A stretch of DNA of 64,000 bases from CAZJRB01 sp964547995 (GCA_964547995.1 CAZJRB010000013.1:38043-102042), one strand, 5' to 3'; positions 1-10,113 are shown, counted from the first letter of the stretch. Notes: generated by a model not told the origin, from the letters alone. Numbers and translations: made by a program.

Positions 1-2111
1 AAATTAACGATACGTTTTTTACCACTCTCAGCAACGAGTCGGCGAATGTGACTCTTGGAAGGTACACGGGGATGGCGACCATTGTTAACGACGATGATCC
101 TACCATTTCCATTGGCAATGCGCAAGTAAGCGAGGGCGATAGTGGCGCCGTGGCTGTCGATTTCACCGTCTCCTTATCGGTTCCATTCAATGAGGACGTA
201 ACATTCCAGTATTTCACGCAACCGGTAGCGCCGACAACGGCGGGCGTTGACTACCAGAGTGTCAGTGATTCCCCGGTAAAGACGATTCCCAAGGGGGCCC
301 TGCAGACTACGGTTACGGTTTTTGTCAACGGTGACACGGACTACGAGCAAGACGAAACGTTTCAGGTGGGCCTCCAGAATGTGACAAATGCCAATTGGAA
401 CAGCGCTTATGGAGTAGGCACGATTACCAACGACGACACCCTTGCTGCAATTATTGTCACACAGAGTGGCGGATCGACCGACGTGGTCGAGGGCGGAACT
501 ACTGATAGTTTCACGGTGGTGTTGTCCGACCAGCCTGAAGCGGATGTCGACGTATCCGTGTCCGGAGACAGTCAAGTAAGTATCGTCGGTCTCCCGTCCG
601 GCATACTGACATTCACGCCCGGCACTTGGAATGCACCACAAACCGTAACGGTTGCCGCCGTCGATGATGGCGCCATCGAAGGCGATCACTCCGGAACGAT
701 CAGCCTCAACAGCGCCTCGACCCCCGGCACGCCGTTCGACGGCCTCACTGCAACGGTCGTCGCCAACGTTACTGACAATGATACCAGCCGGGCTCATCTG
801 GTGGGGCTTTGGTCCGGCAACTACAGCATCGAGGTAACCGGGTTTGGTTACACTGCCGTTCAAAGCGGAACGCTGACCATGAACATTGTCTCGGTCGCCG
901 CGGATGGGTCTATAGAGGGATCAGGGCCTTGGAGCACAACCACCATGACGGGAATCGTGTGCTTCGACGAATTTGGCAGCACTTGGACCCGTGATTCGGG
1001 TGAGGAATACCTTTACGGCTATGCCAACGCGGACGGCTCTCAGGTCAGCGCTTCCGCCAGTTATACAGTCCCGGAGGGCACGCAATCCTGGGACTGGAAT
1101 GTCGACGTCTCTGGCAATACTATGACGGGGACTTTCGTTTCGTCCAGGACTCCCAACACAATTACCCTGACTAAGCAATCAGCGGTTTCCGGCGACGGCG
1201 GAGAATCGCCGCTTGAGGAGAACGTTTCCCTGCTCCAGCAAGAGCAGTTAGATTCTATCGTCACGGAAGCGATCACTCGATGGCAGTCTGCCGGCCTCGA
1301 TGAGAAAGGACTCACGGCTTTAAGCCAGGCAAGCGTCCAGGTCTTCAGTCTTCCCAATTCGTATCTCGGCTTGGCCTATTATGACAGTATTTACATCGAC
1401 CAAGATGCTGCAGGCCACGGTTGGTTCATCGATGCGACGCCGTCGGTGGACGAGGAGTTCTATGCGGTTCGGGGCGATCCGGCTCTGCAGGCCGTCGACG
1501 GCACAGCCGCCGACGACGGCTTCGATCTGTTGACGGTCGTGGCCCACGAGATGGGACACGTGCTCGGGTTGGACCACAGCGACGTGTCGGGCAGCTTGAT
1601 GGACGCCACCCTCACCATAGCGGAACGAAGGTTGCCCTCGGTTTTGGATGTGCAAGCCGTCGATTCGACGGGCGGTTCCTCTGAGATGGCCGCCATGCGG
1701 ATCGAACAGGGCGATGCGTACGCCGTCTTTGACCCCAAGTCGTCGCAGGCGAGCATCGATGTTGCTCCGTTTTTCTTCTTCGATCCGTGGCATACCGACT
1801 TCAATCACGCATCGAACGTCGATTCGGCGTTTTCGTCCGATGGTTCCGCAGCACCTTGGGGCTCGGTTGAACGGTTCCGTATTCACGCCAGGGTGGACGA
1901 CCTGGAAGCGTCCGGTTCGTACGCCGAGCTGCCAATGGTTCGGGTCCGGGACGACGAGTTGGAATTCGCTCTGTGGGATGATGAAGAAACGGAACTCCCG
2001 GACGACTACAGCGCGCTGCTCGGCGCCGGTTGGATTGGCGACCAGCCGGATTCGCAGGATTGGCTGGAGGCCTTGGACGATACTTTTGCCGATTGGCAAG
2101 CGGCATTGTAG
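1..2111 (+). CDS. Secreted Calx-beta / matrixin-like metalloprotease, 5' partial
   Basis: The reading frame is open from base 3, so the gene starts before the window; the first in-frame GTG at 48 lies inside a repeat and is not the start. Successive Calx-beta-like units are visible, ending in Asn-Asp-Asp motifs near 90, 430 and 780. A beta-rich stretch follows, then a C-terminal metalloprotease-like domain at about 1230-1690 with the full zinc motif HEMGHVLGLDH at 1546-1578 and the downstream SGSLM turn. In this fold the three His bind zinc and the Glu is the base. It is probably exported and cell-surface attached. It converges on the next gene, which carries the same C-terminal domain. The Ca-binding role of Calx-beta units is family knowledge; the substrate is unknown. 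Confidence 0.85.
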   Translation, partial: INDTFFTTLSNESANVTLGRYTGMATIVNDDDPTISIGNAQVSEGDSGAVAVDFTVSLSVPFNEDVTFQYFTQPVAPTTAGVDYQSVSDSPVKTIPKGALQTTVTVFVNGDTDYEQDETFQVGLQNVTNANWNSAYGVGTITNDDTLAAIIVTQSGGSTDVVEGGTTDSFTVVLSDQPEADVDVSVSGDSQVSIVGLPSGILTFTPGTWNAPQTVTVAAVDDGAIEGDHSGTISLNSASTPGTPFDGLTATVVANVTDNDTSRAHLVGLWSGNYSIEVTGFGYTAVQSGTLTMNIVSVAADGSIEGSGPWSTTTMTGIVCFDEFGSTWTRDSGEEYLYGYANADGSQVSASASYTVPEGTQSWDWNVDVSGNTMTGTFVSSRTPNTITLTKQSAVSGDGGESPLEENVSLLQQEQLDSIVTEAITRWQSAGLDEKGLTALSQASVQVFSLPNSYLGLAYYDSIYIDQDAAGHGWFIDATPSVDEEFYAVRGDPALQAVDGTAADDGFDLLTVVAHEMGHVLGLDHSDVSGSLMDATLTIAERRLPSVLDVQAVDSTGGSSEMAAMRIEQGDAYAVFDPKSSQASIDVAPFFFFDPWHTDFNHASNVDSAFSSDGSAAPWGSVERFRIHARVDDLEASGSYAELPMVRVRDDELEFALWDDEETELPDDYSALLGAGWIGDQPDSQDWLEALDDTFADWQAAL

Positions 2112-2144
2112 CCCGGATTTTCGGCCCCGACGAGCGCCGGCAAA

Positions 2145-5100
2145 CTACAGTTGTGGGAACAACGCATCTAACTCTGCAGCACCGGGCTCGCGGCGCAGGC
2201 CCGTTTCCAATGTGCCGCTCATGAGGCTGCCGGACGAGGAGCTGAGGTCTTCAAGACCCAATTCGTGGCCCAACTCGTGTGAAACGACTGTTAGCAGGTC
2301 CATCCGATCGACCGCCTGCGGATCGACGGCCCGCAGCTCGCTGCCGGTGAGCTGGAACTCCTCGTCGACGCCGGGCGTCGGGTCGATGAACCAGCCACGG
2401 CCGGCCGCGTCGATGTCGAGGTAAATCGCGTCGAGCGCGGCCAGTCCCAACAGTGTCCCTGGCAGGTCGGTGACGATGAAATCGACTGCCAGCAAGGCTT
2501 CGAGCTGCTTGGTCGCAATCCCCGCACCGGTCCAGTTGCCGATTGCGGCGGTGACGATTGGTTGCAGATCGGCCCGGGTCAGAGCGGCCAACTCCCCGGC
2601 GGGAGACACTTCCCCGCCGGCCGCCAGCAACGGTGACCCCACTTGCTCGATGCGGACGGCATCGGCAATCAACAGGCCGTTCGCACTGTCCGAAAGTTCC
2701 ACCAACAGCGTGTCGCCCGTGATCGTGAAGGTGCCGAGCGTCTCCCAAGCAGCCCCTTGGTCGGTGAAGTCGTCCGGTGCGGCCTGCTGGTTGACCGGAA
2801 CCGTTCCCAGACTTGTTGTGCCGTTGTACACCTCGTACGGTGCGTTGGTTGCCCGGTTCGGATATTCGGACCAGGTTGCCGCCACATTATACTGCCCCGG
2901 GGTAACCGTAAAACTCCAGGCAGCCACGTCCGATCCGGTGCCCACAAAGCTGTAATGAAGGTCGCCCTCGAAGCCCAAGGAAGCATAGGGGTACCAATTC
3001 CCACTCGTGGTGAAGCCCGTATCCCCGTTGTCGATGATCGGCGGCACGTCACCCACCCGTTCGACGCGGACGGCATCGGCAATCAACAGGCCGTTTGCAG
3101 CGTCTGAAAGCTCCACCAGCAGCGTGTCGCCCGTGATCGTGAAGGTGCCAAGCGTCTCCCAAGCAGCCCCTTGGTCGGTGAAGTCGTCCGGCGCCACCTG
3201 CTGGTTTACCGGCACCGTACCCAGGCTTGTCGCGCCATTGTATACTTCATAAGGTGCGTTGGTCGCCCGGTTCGGATATTCGGACCAGGTTGCCGCCACT
3301 TGATACCGCCCCGGGGAAACCGTGAAATTCCAGGCCGCCACGTCCGATCCCGCGCCCACAAAGCTGTAATGAAGGTCGCCCTCGAAACCCAAGGAAGAAT
3401 AGGGGTACCAATTCCCGCTCGTGGTGAAGCCCGTATCCCCGTTGTCGATGATCTGGGTCGGCAGGTTCCCTACTCGCTCGACGCGGACGGCATCGGCGAT
3501 CAACAAGCCATTTGCACTGTCCGAAAGCTCCACCAACAGCATGTCACTCGTGATATCGAAGGTGCCGAGGGTTTCCCAAGCGGTTCCTTGGTCGCCGAAG
3601 TCGTCCGGTGTTGCCTGCTGGTTCACCGGAACCGTTCCCAAGCTCGTAATGCCGTCGTAGACCGTATAAGGCGCATTCGTTGCCCGGTTTGGATGGGGTG
3701 CCCAGGTTGCCGCCACTTCATATTGCCCCGGCGTAACCGGGAAATTCCAGGAAGCCACGTCCGATCCCGCGCCCACAAAGCTGTAATGAACATCGTCCTC
3801 GAAGCCCGAGGAAGCATAGGGGTACCAATTCCCGCTCGTGGTGAAGCCCGCACTCCCGTCGTCGATGATCTGCATCGACGCCCCGCCCAGTTGGTCGATT
3901 GAAATGTTGTCCAGTTCCGCCGTACCGTAGGTAGTCTGCCATTGCAACTTCCGGATGTTTCCGCCGGTGAGAGTCTGGAAGACGTTACTTGTGCCTGTCG
4001 AGTTGAATTGGTTAAGGATGTGGTTGCTGCTATCGCGTACAACAACCTGGATCGGATTCATGCTCGCACCCCAGCTAAACGAGATCTGCTGGACGTCGAA
4101 ATTAAATAGCATTTCCGCCGATCCGCTGGAAGTCTGGAATGTCTGCCCATAGAACGAGCCCAGCGCGACGGCATTGCCGATTTTTCCCTGCGGATACGAG
4201 ACGGTGTCCGTAGCGCTGAAATTCAGTTCTCTGGGAGGCTCGTCCAGGTATTCACCCGTTCCCGGCGTTTGGGCATCGAGGAAATACGACCCCGCACCGA
4301 GCATCAGGGACGAGGAGGAGCCCCTTGGGTAAACATAGATATTGTCCAGGGCGGCGAAACTGCTGTAGGTGGAATTCCAGTCGACGCGTCGAATTGCCTT
4401 CTGGCTGCCGCTCCTTGTAATGGTGCCGTTTCCGGCCTTGTTGCCGGGTTTGAAGGAGCCGAGAAGTTCGTTGTTTTCTCCGTACACGTACATCTCAAAA
4501 CTGCTGCCGGTGCCGACTCCATAGACGAAGCTGAGTTGCCAGACATCGTAATCGAACAGCAATTGCCCGGCTCCCTTTGTCCCTTTGCCCTTGAATATGT
4601 GCCGCATGGCGCCGGCGGCGGCAAATTCCTGGTTGGTCCAATTGTCGGTAACGAGCAACTTCCCGTCCGTGATTTTTCCCGCCGGGACGACAAGTTCATA
4701 GGGGGGCGTTCCCAATTGGCTCCCCCCCGGCACCGACTCGCCGTCAAGAAAAGTGTACGTGCCTGAATAGTACGCAGCGGCGTCACCGAACCCCGTGCCC
4801 GCCACGGTGGGATCTATGTTGTCCAACCACGTGTCGCCGCTGCCTATGGGAGACCAGTTGATCCTCACGTCCTGGTAATCCGAGGACGTCGGCAATATCA
4901 ACGTGCCGCGTTTGGTCGAGTCCGTGTATTGGTGTGTGTTCTTGGGAGTGGGATCATCGGGAGTCGTGGTGAGAATCGAGGCGCCGTGACTGTCGGTTAA
5001 CCCGACCTGTATTTTTTTGGTGAGCTGGTTGGAACCCCAATCAAACCCGATTTCCGTAATGTTATAGCCGCTGTGTGTGAAATTAAAGTCAAATGACCCG

Positions 5101-5903
5101 TTGCCCCAATGGGCAAGGAACCGGTAGCCCACGGACGGGTCGCTTAATGCGCCGGAAAACGTAACGTTGTCCCCTTGCGGCTCGTAATAATACGTGTGGG
5201 GAAGCCTGACCGCGCTACCACCCGGATAAAAATCGTTCCTTATCGTTGTGTCCAAGAGAGTGATGTTGTAGTCGCTATACCTCGCCGCCTCAATCGTCAC
5301 TTGATAGTCTTCCACCTCGCCGTCGACGGCCGCACCCGTCGGCGCAAGACCACCGGTGCTGCTAATGCGGAAACGGGCGAAGGTATCACCTGCTACGGCA
5401 TCTGCCGGCACGTCCAACGTCACAAAATTGTCTCCGGCCAGCACAGGCTCACTAACCAGGAACTGCTCGCCTGCACCCCAACCGCCGCTTTTATCGAAGT
5501 CGATCCAGGCATCCACCAGGCCGGCCTGCGAAGCGGTGATGGTAACCGAGACGGCCCGCCCTTGGGCCAGACTTCCGGCGAAGGTCACGCCATTTTCGTC
5601 GTCGTTCCCATCGGCGTTGTCTCCGGTGGCGGTTGCATCCGGTTGTCCGTCAAAGTCGCTATCTACACCGGCCCCCAGCCAGAGAGTCGTCTGGGTCCCG
5701 TGCCGGGCGCCGTCGTTGGCCAGGAGAGTCGGATACGTTGGATCAGGGGCATCCCCGTAGTCGAGCCCCCATCCCCACACACTTAACATCCGCCGGTCTT
5801 CCAACGGTTCAAGGCGCAAAATACGCCTGCTGGCGGAGTATCGCGACCGTTGACGGGAGGCAATAACTCGAGAAAGAAATTTGTCCGAGTGGCTTACAGA
5901 CAT
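2145..5903 (-). CDS. Secreted GEVED / golvesin-like repeat protein with matrixin-like C-terminus
   Basis: This 1252-residue protein starts at the ATG at 5903, which has GGAG just upstream; an in-frame ATG at 5951 is less likely. After a basic leader comes LEPLEDRRML, a motif typical of exported planctomycete proteins. A YGDAPD/GEVEDYQ (GEVED) domain covers roughly residues 45-180. Beta-rich segments follow, then three tandem units of about 139 residues resembling golvesin/Xly carbohydrate-binding-like domains. The C-terminus is a matrixin-like domain homologous to that of the facing gene. Its zinc motif is HELGHELGLED, with Asp where the third zinc His is usual. It is likely a surface or matrix protein; activity is uncertain because of the ligand change. 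Confidence 0.85.
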   Translation of the reverse strand: MSVSHSDKFLSRVIASRQRSRYSASRRILRLEPLEDRRMLSVWGWGLDYGDAPDPTYPTLLANDGARHGTQTTLWLGAGVDSDFDGQPDATATGDNADGNDDENGVTFAGSLAQGRAVSVTITASQAGLVDAWIDFDKSGGWGAGEQFLVSEPVLAGDNFVTLDVPADAVAGDTFARFRISSTGGLAPTGAAVDGEVEDYQVTIEAARYSDYNITLLDTTIRNDFYPGGSAVRLPHTYYYEPQGDNVTFSGALSDPSVGYRFLAHWGNGSFDFNFTHSGYNITEIGFDWGSNQLTKKIQVGLTDSHGASILTTTPDDPTPKNTHQYTDSTKRGTLILPTSSDYQDVRINWSPIGSGDTWLDNIDPTVAGTGFGDAAAYYSGTYTFLDGESVPGGSQLGTPPYELVVPAGKITDGKLLVTDNWTNQEFAAAGAMRHIFKGKGTKGAGQLLFDYDVWQLSFVYGVGTGSSFEMYVYGENNELLGSFKPGNKAGNGTITRSGSQKAIRRVDWNSTYSSFAALDNIYVYPRGSSSSLMLGAGSYFLDAQTPGTGEYLDEPPRELNFSATDTVSYPQGKIGNAVALGSFYGQTFQTSSGSAEMLFNFDVQQISFSWGASMNPIQVVVRDSSNHILNQFNSTGTSNVFQTLTGGNIRKLQWQTTYGTAELDNISIDQLGGASMQIIDDGSAGFTTSGNWYPYASSGFEDDVHYSFVGAGSDVASWNFPVTPGQYEVAATWAPHPNRATNAPYTVYDGITSLGTVPVNQQATPDDFGDQGTAWETLGTFDITSDMLLVELSDSANGLLIADAVRVERVGNLPTQIIDNGDTGFTTSGNWYPYSSLGFEGDLHYSFVGAGSDVAAWNFTVSPGRYQVAATWSEYPNRATNAPYEVYNGATSLGTVPVNQQVAPDDFTDQGAAWETLGTFTITGDTLLVELSDAANGLLIADAVRVERVGDVPPIIDNGDTGFTTSGNWYPYASLGFEGDLHYSFVGTGSDVAAWSFTVTPGQYNVAATWSEYPNRATNAPYEVYNGTTSLGTVPVNQQAAPDDFTDQGAAWETLGTFTITGDTLLVELSDSANGLLIADAVRIEQVGSPLLAAGGEVSPAGELAALTRADLQPIVTAAIGNWTGAGIATKQLEALLAVDFIVTDLPGTLLGLAALDAIYLDIDAAGRGWFIDPTPGVDEEFQLTGSELRAVDPQAVDRMDLLTVVSHELGHELGLEDLSSSSGSLMSGTLETGLRREPGAAELDALFPQL
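2630..3875 (-). repeat. Three tandem ~415-bp coding repeats
   Basis: Three near-identical units encode the golvesin-like modules. The same word (GACGCGGACGGCATCGGC and close variants) recurs at 2647, 3061 and 3478, giving periods of 414 and 417 bases, that is 138 and 139 codons. Third-position differences are few, which suggests recent amplification or gene conversion. Unequal recombination could change the copy number. Confidence 0.9.
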
Positions 5904-6262
5904 CACACACTCCAATGGAAAAGATGGACCGACGAGCCAGCCAAAGATCATCCTTATTACTATGGGGCTAAAAATTCATAATAATTACCCAACGGAGAAG
6001 TGCAAGCAGAAAAGGGGCTTGTCCGCCAATATCTCTGCGTGAACAGCGGAAACGCCAATGCAACATAGGAGCGGCGACTCGAATAGGCCCGGACGCCGCA
6101 CCCTCACGGCCCAATAGAGGGGGCGCCGGATTGCGGGGATCGCGACTTGTGTTCCACGTCGGCGCAGATAGCAACGGCTCGTGTTATGGGGTGCAATCCG
6201 AGCCATGATGCGCTGGCGGCCGGGCTTTGGATGACGCGTTCGTCGAGCGGCTCATAGCCAGC
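5904..6262. other. Intergenic, no gene recognised
   Basis: This gap lies upstream of the GEVED protein gene and downstream of the tyrosine-kinase gene. Apart from the ribosome binding site of the former (GGAG at about 5910) I see no RNA gene, repeat or convincing terminator. The AT-rich part at 5950-5995 may hold the promoter of the minus-strand gene. Confidence 0.4.
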
Positions 6263-8560
6263 CTAAGCAACCCTTTGCGTGATTACTGTCGATGGCCGGG
6301 CCGTTTCCCGCGTCTTGACGTTATCTTTGGGAGAGTCGTCATGGTAACCACAACCGTGGTCGTATCCATAGCTGTAGTCGCAATCGTAGTAGTCCGCACC
6401 TTTTTCGGAACGGATGCAATTGACAACAATGCCGAGGACTTTGATACCCAACAGGGAAAGGCTCTCGGCTGCTTGCGTGACCACTCGCCGTCGATTTTTC
6501 TCCAGTTGCACGGTAAGGAGAACCCCGTCAATCAGCCGGCCGACAATGGCTGCGTCGATCACCATGGCGGCAGGACCATCGATGAAGATCTGATCATACC
6601 GAGTCTTGGCCCAAGAGAGGAGTTCGGAGAATCGATCGCCCGCCAGCAGTTCGGAGGGATTGGTGGGCAGTGGTCCGGATGGGAGAACGTCGAGGTTTTC
6701 TGCCAGCAACCGGTAGAGGTTTGCCTCGGCTGCCTCGGCGACTGACGGCCCGTCACGGAGGACGGCGGACAAGCCATGCTGCCCCTTCAGGTTGAGCCGT
6801 AATGTCAGTCCCGGGCGACGCATATTGGCATCGATCAACAAAGTCCGTTTGCCCGACTGGGCACAGGCCATCGCCAGATTCGCAGCAACGGTTGTCTTTC
6901 CGTCTCCCGGCTCGCTGCTCGATATCACCAGGCTTTGTGGATTGTCCTCGGCAATCGCCAGTGCCGCGCGCAGGGTCCGAAAAGCTTCGGTTTCGATGGC
7001 ATGCGGTTGCACGTAGGTGTGGATTGCATCGATGCCGCTGTCGGCAAGTTGCTCCAACCGACCTACCGTTGCGAGGACCGGAAGCTGCAATTGGGCCTGG
7101 ATCTCCTCGGGCGAACGAAAACGGTCGTCCAGAAGATCCAAGAGGTAGACGATCGCCAGGCCGACGACAAGCCCGATCACGACAGAGAGCATGGCCACCT
7201 TCTTCCGGTTTGCCGAAATGGGGGCGTTCGGCACCTCGGGTCGGTTAAGAATGGAAACCCTAAACGAACTGTTCTTTTGGCTCAGATCGATGTTCTCCAG
7301 GCGGTTCAGGACAACGTCGTAGGTTTGCTGTAGGCGGTTCCAATCGAGTTCCAGGATGTCGATCTGCGCCCTTGTGCCGTCCAGTCCGACGGCGGCGGAT
7401 TTTGCTTCTTCGTAGCTTGCCAGAACCAGCTTTTCCTTCTCCGTTGCCTGAGCGAGTTGCTGTCGCGCGGTTGTGAGAAACAAGGGGGCCAATTCCTGGT
7501 TGTTTAGCTGGTGCAACTGCGCGTTTCTGATTTGATACTGGTTTTGTAGCAGGTGGTTGGTCATGCTAATCCGTCCCTGAATCTCGCGCACCTTGTTATG
7601 GGCAGGGCCGTATAGCTGCAGGGCCGATTCGAGTTCGGCCCGGTCCTTCATCAACTGCTGGCTGAGGCGGTCATTCGCGTACGAGTCGGGAGGATTGAGC
7701 CCGAGCCTTTGGAGGAACCGTTCCCCGCCCATACTATTGGACATCGTCAAGGCAAGTTCCACTAGGTCTTCGCCACTTCGGATGGCGGACTCGACGGTAG
7801 CCAGTTTCGATTGGGCATCGAGCCGGGCTTCGTGGGCCTTGATCCAGGACTCGTTGAGAGAAACGACCCGCTTCACAAGTACGCTGACTTTCTGGCCGTC
7901 GCCACGGAGTCCCAATTCGTTCGCGTCCCGCCGCGCGGCGATCAACTGATCCTGCTTGACTCGTATCTGCTCCTCAAGCTTGACCTTCTCACCGTTGAGA
8001 ATGCGGAGCAACTCGCCGGACGTGTCTTGGTGGAACCGGTTCACGAAATCCAGGTAGGCGGAGAGAATACTGTTGAGAACCGCCGCCGCAGCTTCCGGGT
8101 CTTTGGAGCGGTAGGCAAGATTCAAGACGGCGGTGCCTCGCACAATCGATGTGTTGAGGTTGCGAACAAGGACTTTGGCCCGATGCTCGGGGGAAACCTT
8201 TTTCAAGTTACCTAAGCGCTCAGGTGGCAGGGTCTTCAATGCGGCCTCCATAACCGCTTGGCTCTGCAGCATGTTCTTGTAGGTCTCCATGAGTCCTTGA
8301 ACCCTTGCTGCGTTGGACATCCGTGTGGACCAGGTCCCGGTTTCTCCCGTTTGGAGGATCAACAGGGAAGACCTGGATTCGTACACCGTTGGCGCCCTGA
8401 CATTGTATAATCCCCCCAGCAGACAACTCGCCGCCAAGGCAACGATGACGATGCCCTTGTGGCGGTAGACGACCCGCAGGAAGCGGAGGATGACCTGTAC
8501 GGGATGGGGCTCAACCGACGAATCGGCCGGGGCGGCGGGATTGGACAACTGCTCGGCCAT
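6263..8560 (-). CDS. Wzc-like polysaccharide co-polymerase / BY-kinase
   Basis: This 765-residue inner-membrane protein controls chain length and export of exopolysaccharide. Two membrane segments (about residues 33-53 and 452-477) flank a periplasmic Wzz-type coiled-coil region. The cytoplasmic C-terminus is a bacterial tyrosine kinase: Walker A GDGKTT near 550, Walker A' LLIDANMRRP near 575, and Walker B IFIDGP near 658. The tail at about 722-740 is rich in Tyr (YYDCDYSYGYDHGCGY), the usual autophosphorylation cluster, here mixed with Cys, His and Asp. It lies 50 bases downstream of the Wza-like gene, probably in one operon. Kinase and Wzz parts are fused in a single chain, as in proteobacterial Wzc. 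Confidence 0.9.
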   Translation of the reverse strand: MAEQLSNPAAPADSSVEPHPVQVILRFLRVVYRHKGIVIVALAASCLLGGLYNVRAPTVYESRSSLLILQTGETGTWSTRMSNAARVQGLMETYKNMLQSQAVMEAALKTLPPERLGNLKKVSPEHRAKVLVRNLNTSIVRGTAVLNLAYRSKDPEAAAAVLNSILSAYLDFVNRFHQDTSGELLRILNGEKVKLEEQIRVKQDQLIAARRDANELGLRGDGQKVSVLVKRVVSLNESWIKAHEARLDAQSKLATVESAIRSGEDLVELALTMSNSMGGERFLQRLGLNPPDSYANDRLSQQLMKDRAELESALQLYGPAHNKVREIQGRISMTNHLLQNQYQIRNAQLHQLNNQELAPLFLTTARQQLAQATEKEKLVLASYEEAKSAAVGLDGTRAQIDILELDWNRLQQTYDVVLNRLENIDLSQKNSSFRVSILNRPEVPNAPISANRKKVAMLSVVIGLVVGLAIVYLLDLLDDRFRSPEEIQAQLQLPVLATVGRLEQLADSGIDAIHTYVQPHAIETEAFRTLRAALAIAEDNPQSLVISSSEPGDGKTTVAANLAMACAQSGKRTLLIDANMRRPGLTLRLNLKGQHGLSAVLRDGPSVAEAAEANLYRLLAENLDVLPSGPLPTNPSELLAGDRFSELLSWAKTRYDQIFIDGPAAMVIDAAIVGRLIDGVLLTVQLEKNRRRVVTQAAESLSLLGIKVLGIVVNCIRSEKGADYYDCDYSYGYDHGCGYHDDSPKDNVKTRETARPSTVITQRVA

Positions 8561-8610
8561 GATGGATTCTTATTTGGATGTTCCGGCGATTTCGACTGTT
8601 GGGCGGCAGA

Positions 8611-9726
8611 TTACCGGCGGTTTCGTGCCGACCCACCTATGCCAAATAGCCGAGGGATGTCAGTCAGGACGGTGCCCACATTCGGCTCCACGCTGACGAT
8701 GTCACCGGGTGCGAGCTTCAGGTTGGCCGCCCGACTTCTTTTGGCTGCCTTCAGGTCAACTCGTATCGCTATTTGCTTGTCGCTGTCGGGGTTCTTGCGA
8801 ATCACAAGAACCTCGTTTGCCAGATTCGACGTCAATCCGCCCGCCAAGGCGATGGCGCCGAACACGTGCAGATCGTGGTCCAACGGATAGTCATACTGCC
8901 CGGGCATCTCGACCAGACCAATCACTTGAATTGGTTCCGGCCGCAGTCTCTCGACGGTAATGACACTGCCATCCGGCAAGTATTCGCCGCGATCGGCGGA
9001 GGTTCTCACGTCTGCCAGATCGAGACACACCAATTGCGGCTGCCGTGGAAGGACTTCTTGCGTAGCGCCGGCTAGCTGAACGCCCGAACCGCCGGGAAGA
9101 GCAGATTCCTGCGCGGCCAGCCTGCTTGGCCCGGCGGGGCGGCGAATCGTAATTCTCGTACCCGCATCCTCGGCAAACCCCCCGGCGGCCATGATTGCAT
9201 CCAACAGGTAGCTCGACTTGCGAGACAGTTCCTGAACGCTGGGTGTTTTAACGGCCCCGGCCACGGTTATGCGATTGGCACGCTGCTCTTCTATGATGAC
9301 TGTCACCAGAGGCCGACGATAGAGTTGCCGGTTCACACAAGCCGCGGTGATCTGCTGGTCAGCCTGCATCAAGCTCAGCCCTGCCAGCGGCAGCGGGCCG
9401 ATTTCCGGAAGTGTGCAGGTCCCGTTGTCGTTTACCCTGATGCGAAGTTCGGTAACGGCATCCGCATCCAGCCCCGCTGCCAACGTAACCTTCAATAGAT
9501 CACCCCGCTTGATCCGGTCGTTCTCTGTTGTCCGGTGGACAAAATGAGAGATGTCCAGGTTCTGTGCTTTGTGGACGTCTTTTGCCTGAAACTCGGGGGG
9601 AAGACTTCGTGGAGTGTAGCGAGTGCTCAGTAAGGAGCAACCTGCAGAACCACAGACCGTAAATGCGGCCAAGGCCAGAATCCCGGCAACAACCGAGAGA
9701 CTACGACACGAGTGGGGTGATAACAT
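8611..9726 (-). CDS. Wza-like polysaccharide export lipoprotein (SLBB)
   Basis: This 371-residue protein begins with a hydrophobic leader ending in the lipobox GSAGC (Cys at about residue 30), so it should be a lipoprotein. A Poly_export domain follows (IKRGDLLKV, then GTCTLPEIGPLPLAG), then SLBB-type beta-grasp segments (ITVAGAVKTPSVQEL; IQVIGLVEMPGQYDYP). Family members form the outer-membrane channel for exopolysaccharide. It is encoded directly upstream of the tyrosine-kinase gene, its usual partner. Confidence 0.9.
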   Translation of the reverse strand: MLSPHSCRSLSVVAGILALAAFTVCGSAGCSLLSTRYTPRSLPPEFQAKDVHKAQNLDISHFVHRTTENDRIKRGDLLKVTLAAGLDADAVTELRIRVNDNGTCTLPEIGPLPLAGLSLMQADQQITAACVNRQLYRRPLVTVIIEEQRANRITVAGAVKTPSVQELSRKSSYLLDAIMAAGGFAEDAGTRITIRRPAGPSRLAAQESALPGGSGVQLAGATQEVLPRQPQLVCLDLADVRTSADRGEYLPDGSVITVERLRPEPIQVIGLVEMPGQYDYPLDHDLHVFGAIALAGGLTSNLANEVLVIRKNPDSDKQIAIRVDLKAAKRSRAANLKLAPGDIVSVEPNVGTVLTDIPRLFGIGGSARNRR

Positions 9727-9765
9727 GACTGGGGGCTCTCTCCGTGTTTCCGGCAGGAAGTTCCG

Positions 9766-10113
9766 CTAAGCAACTTCTTTCGGATACGGTTGTTCTTTCT
9801 TGCCCTGCCGGATTGGCGCGATCGGACGGTTCTCCACCCGGCGACGCGTCATCAGCGACATGGCGAATGCCGGAAACAGAACGACCAATGTCAGCGTGCC
9901 CACAATTACAACGAACAAAGTTGCGGACAAAGACTCGACGAAACCGAATCTGGACGAGATATGCCTTGAAGAGTCCGACGGCTCGATGGCTGGTCTCAAC
10001 GCATCCTCAGTGAATTCCATGTCTCCTGTAAGTGTTGCCATATTGTCAGCATCTGCGATCCAATACTTCCATCCTTGGAGAGGATTACTCATCAATGATT
10101 GGCCAGCTTTCAT
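9766..10113 (-). CDS. Small single-pass membrane protein of the polysaccharide locus
   Basis: This open frame of 115 codons ends 39 bases before the Wza-like gene on the same strand. It has a polar N-terminal half, one hydrophobic segment (about residues 62-87, LFVVIVGTLTLVVLF) and a basic tail with RRR, so the C-terminus is probably cytoplasmic. I recognise no family. The start is uncertain: GTG at 10116, ATG at 10113 and ATG at 10092 are all possible and none has a strong ribosome binding site. Its position suggests co-transcription with the export genes. Confidence 0.5.
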   Translation of the reverse strand: MKAGQSLMSNPLQGWKYWIADADNMATLTGDMEFTEDALRPAIEPSDSSRHISSRFGFVESLSATLFVVIVGTLTLVVLFPAFAMSLMTRRRVENRPIAPIRQGKKEQPYPKEVA

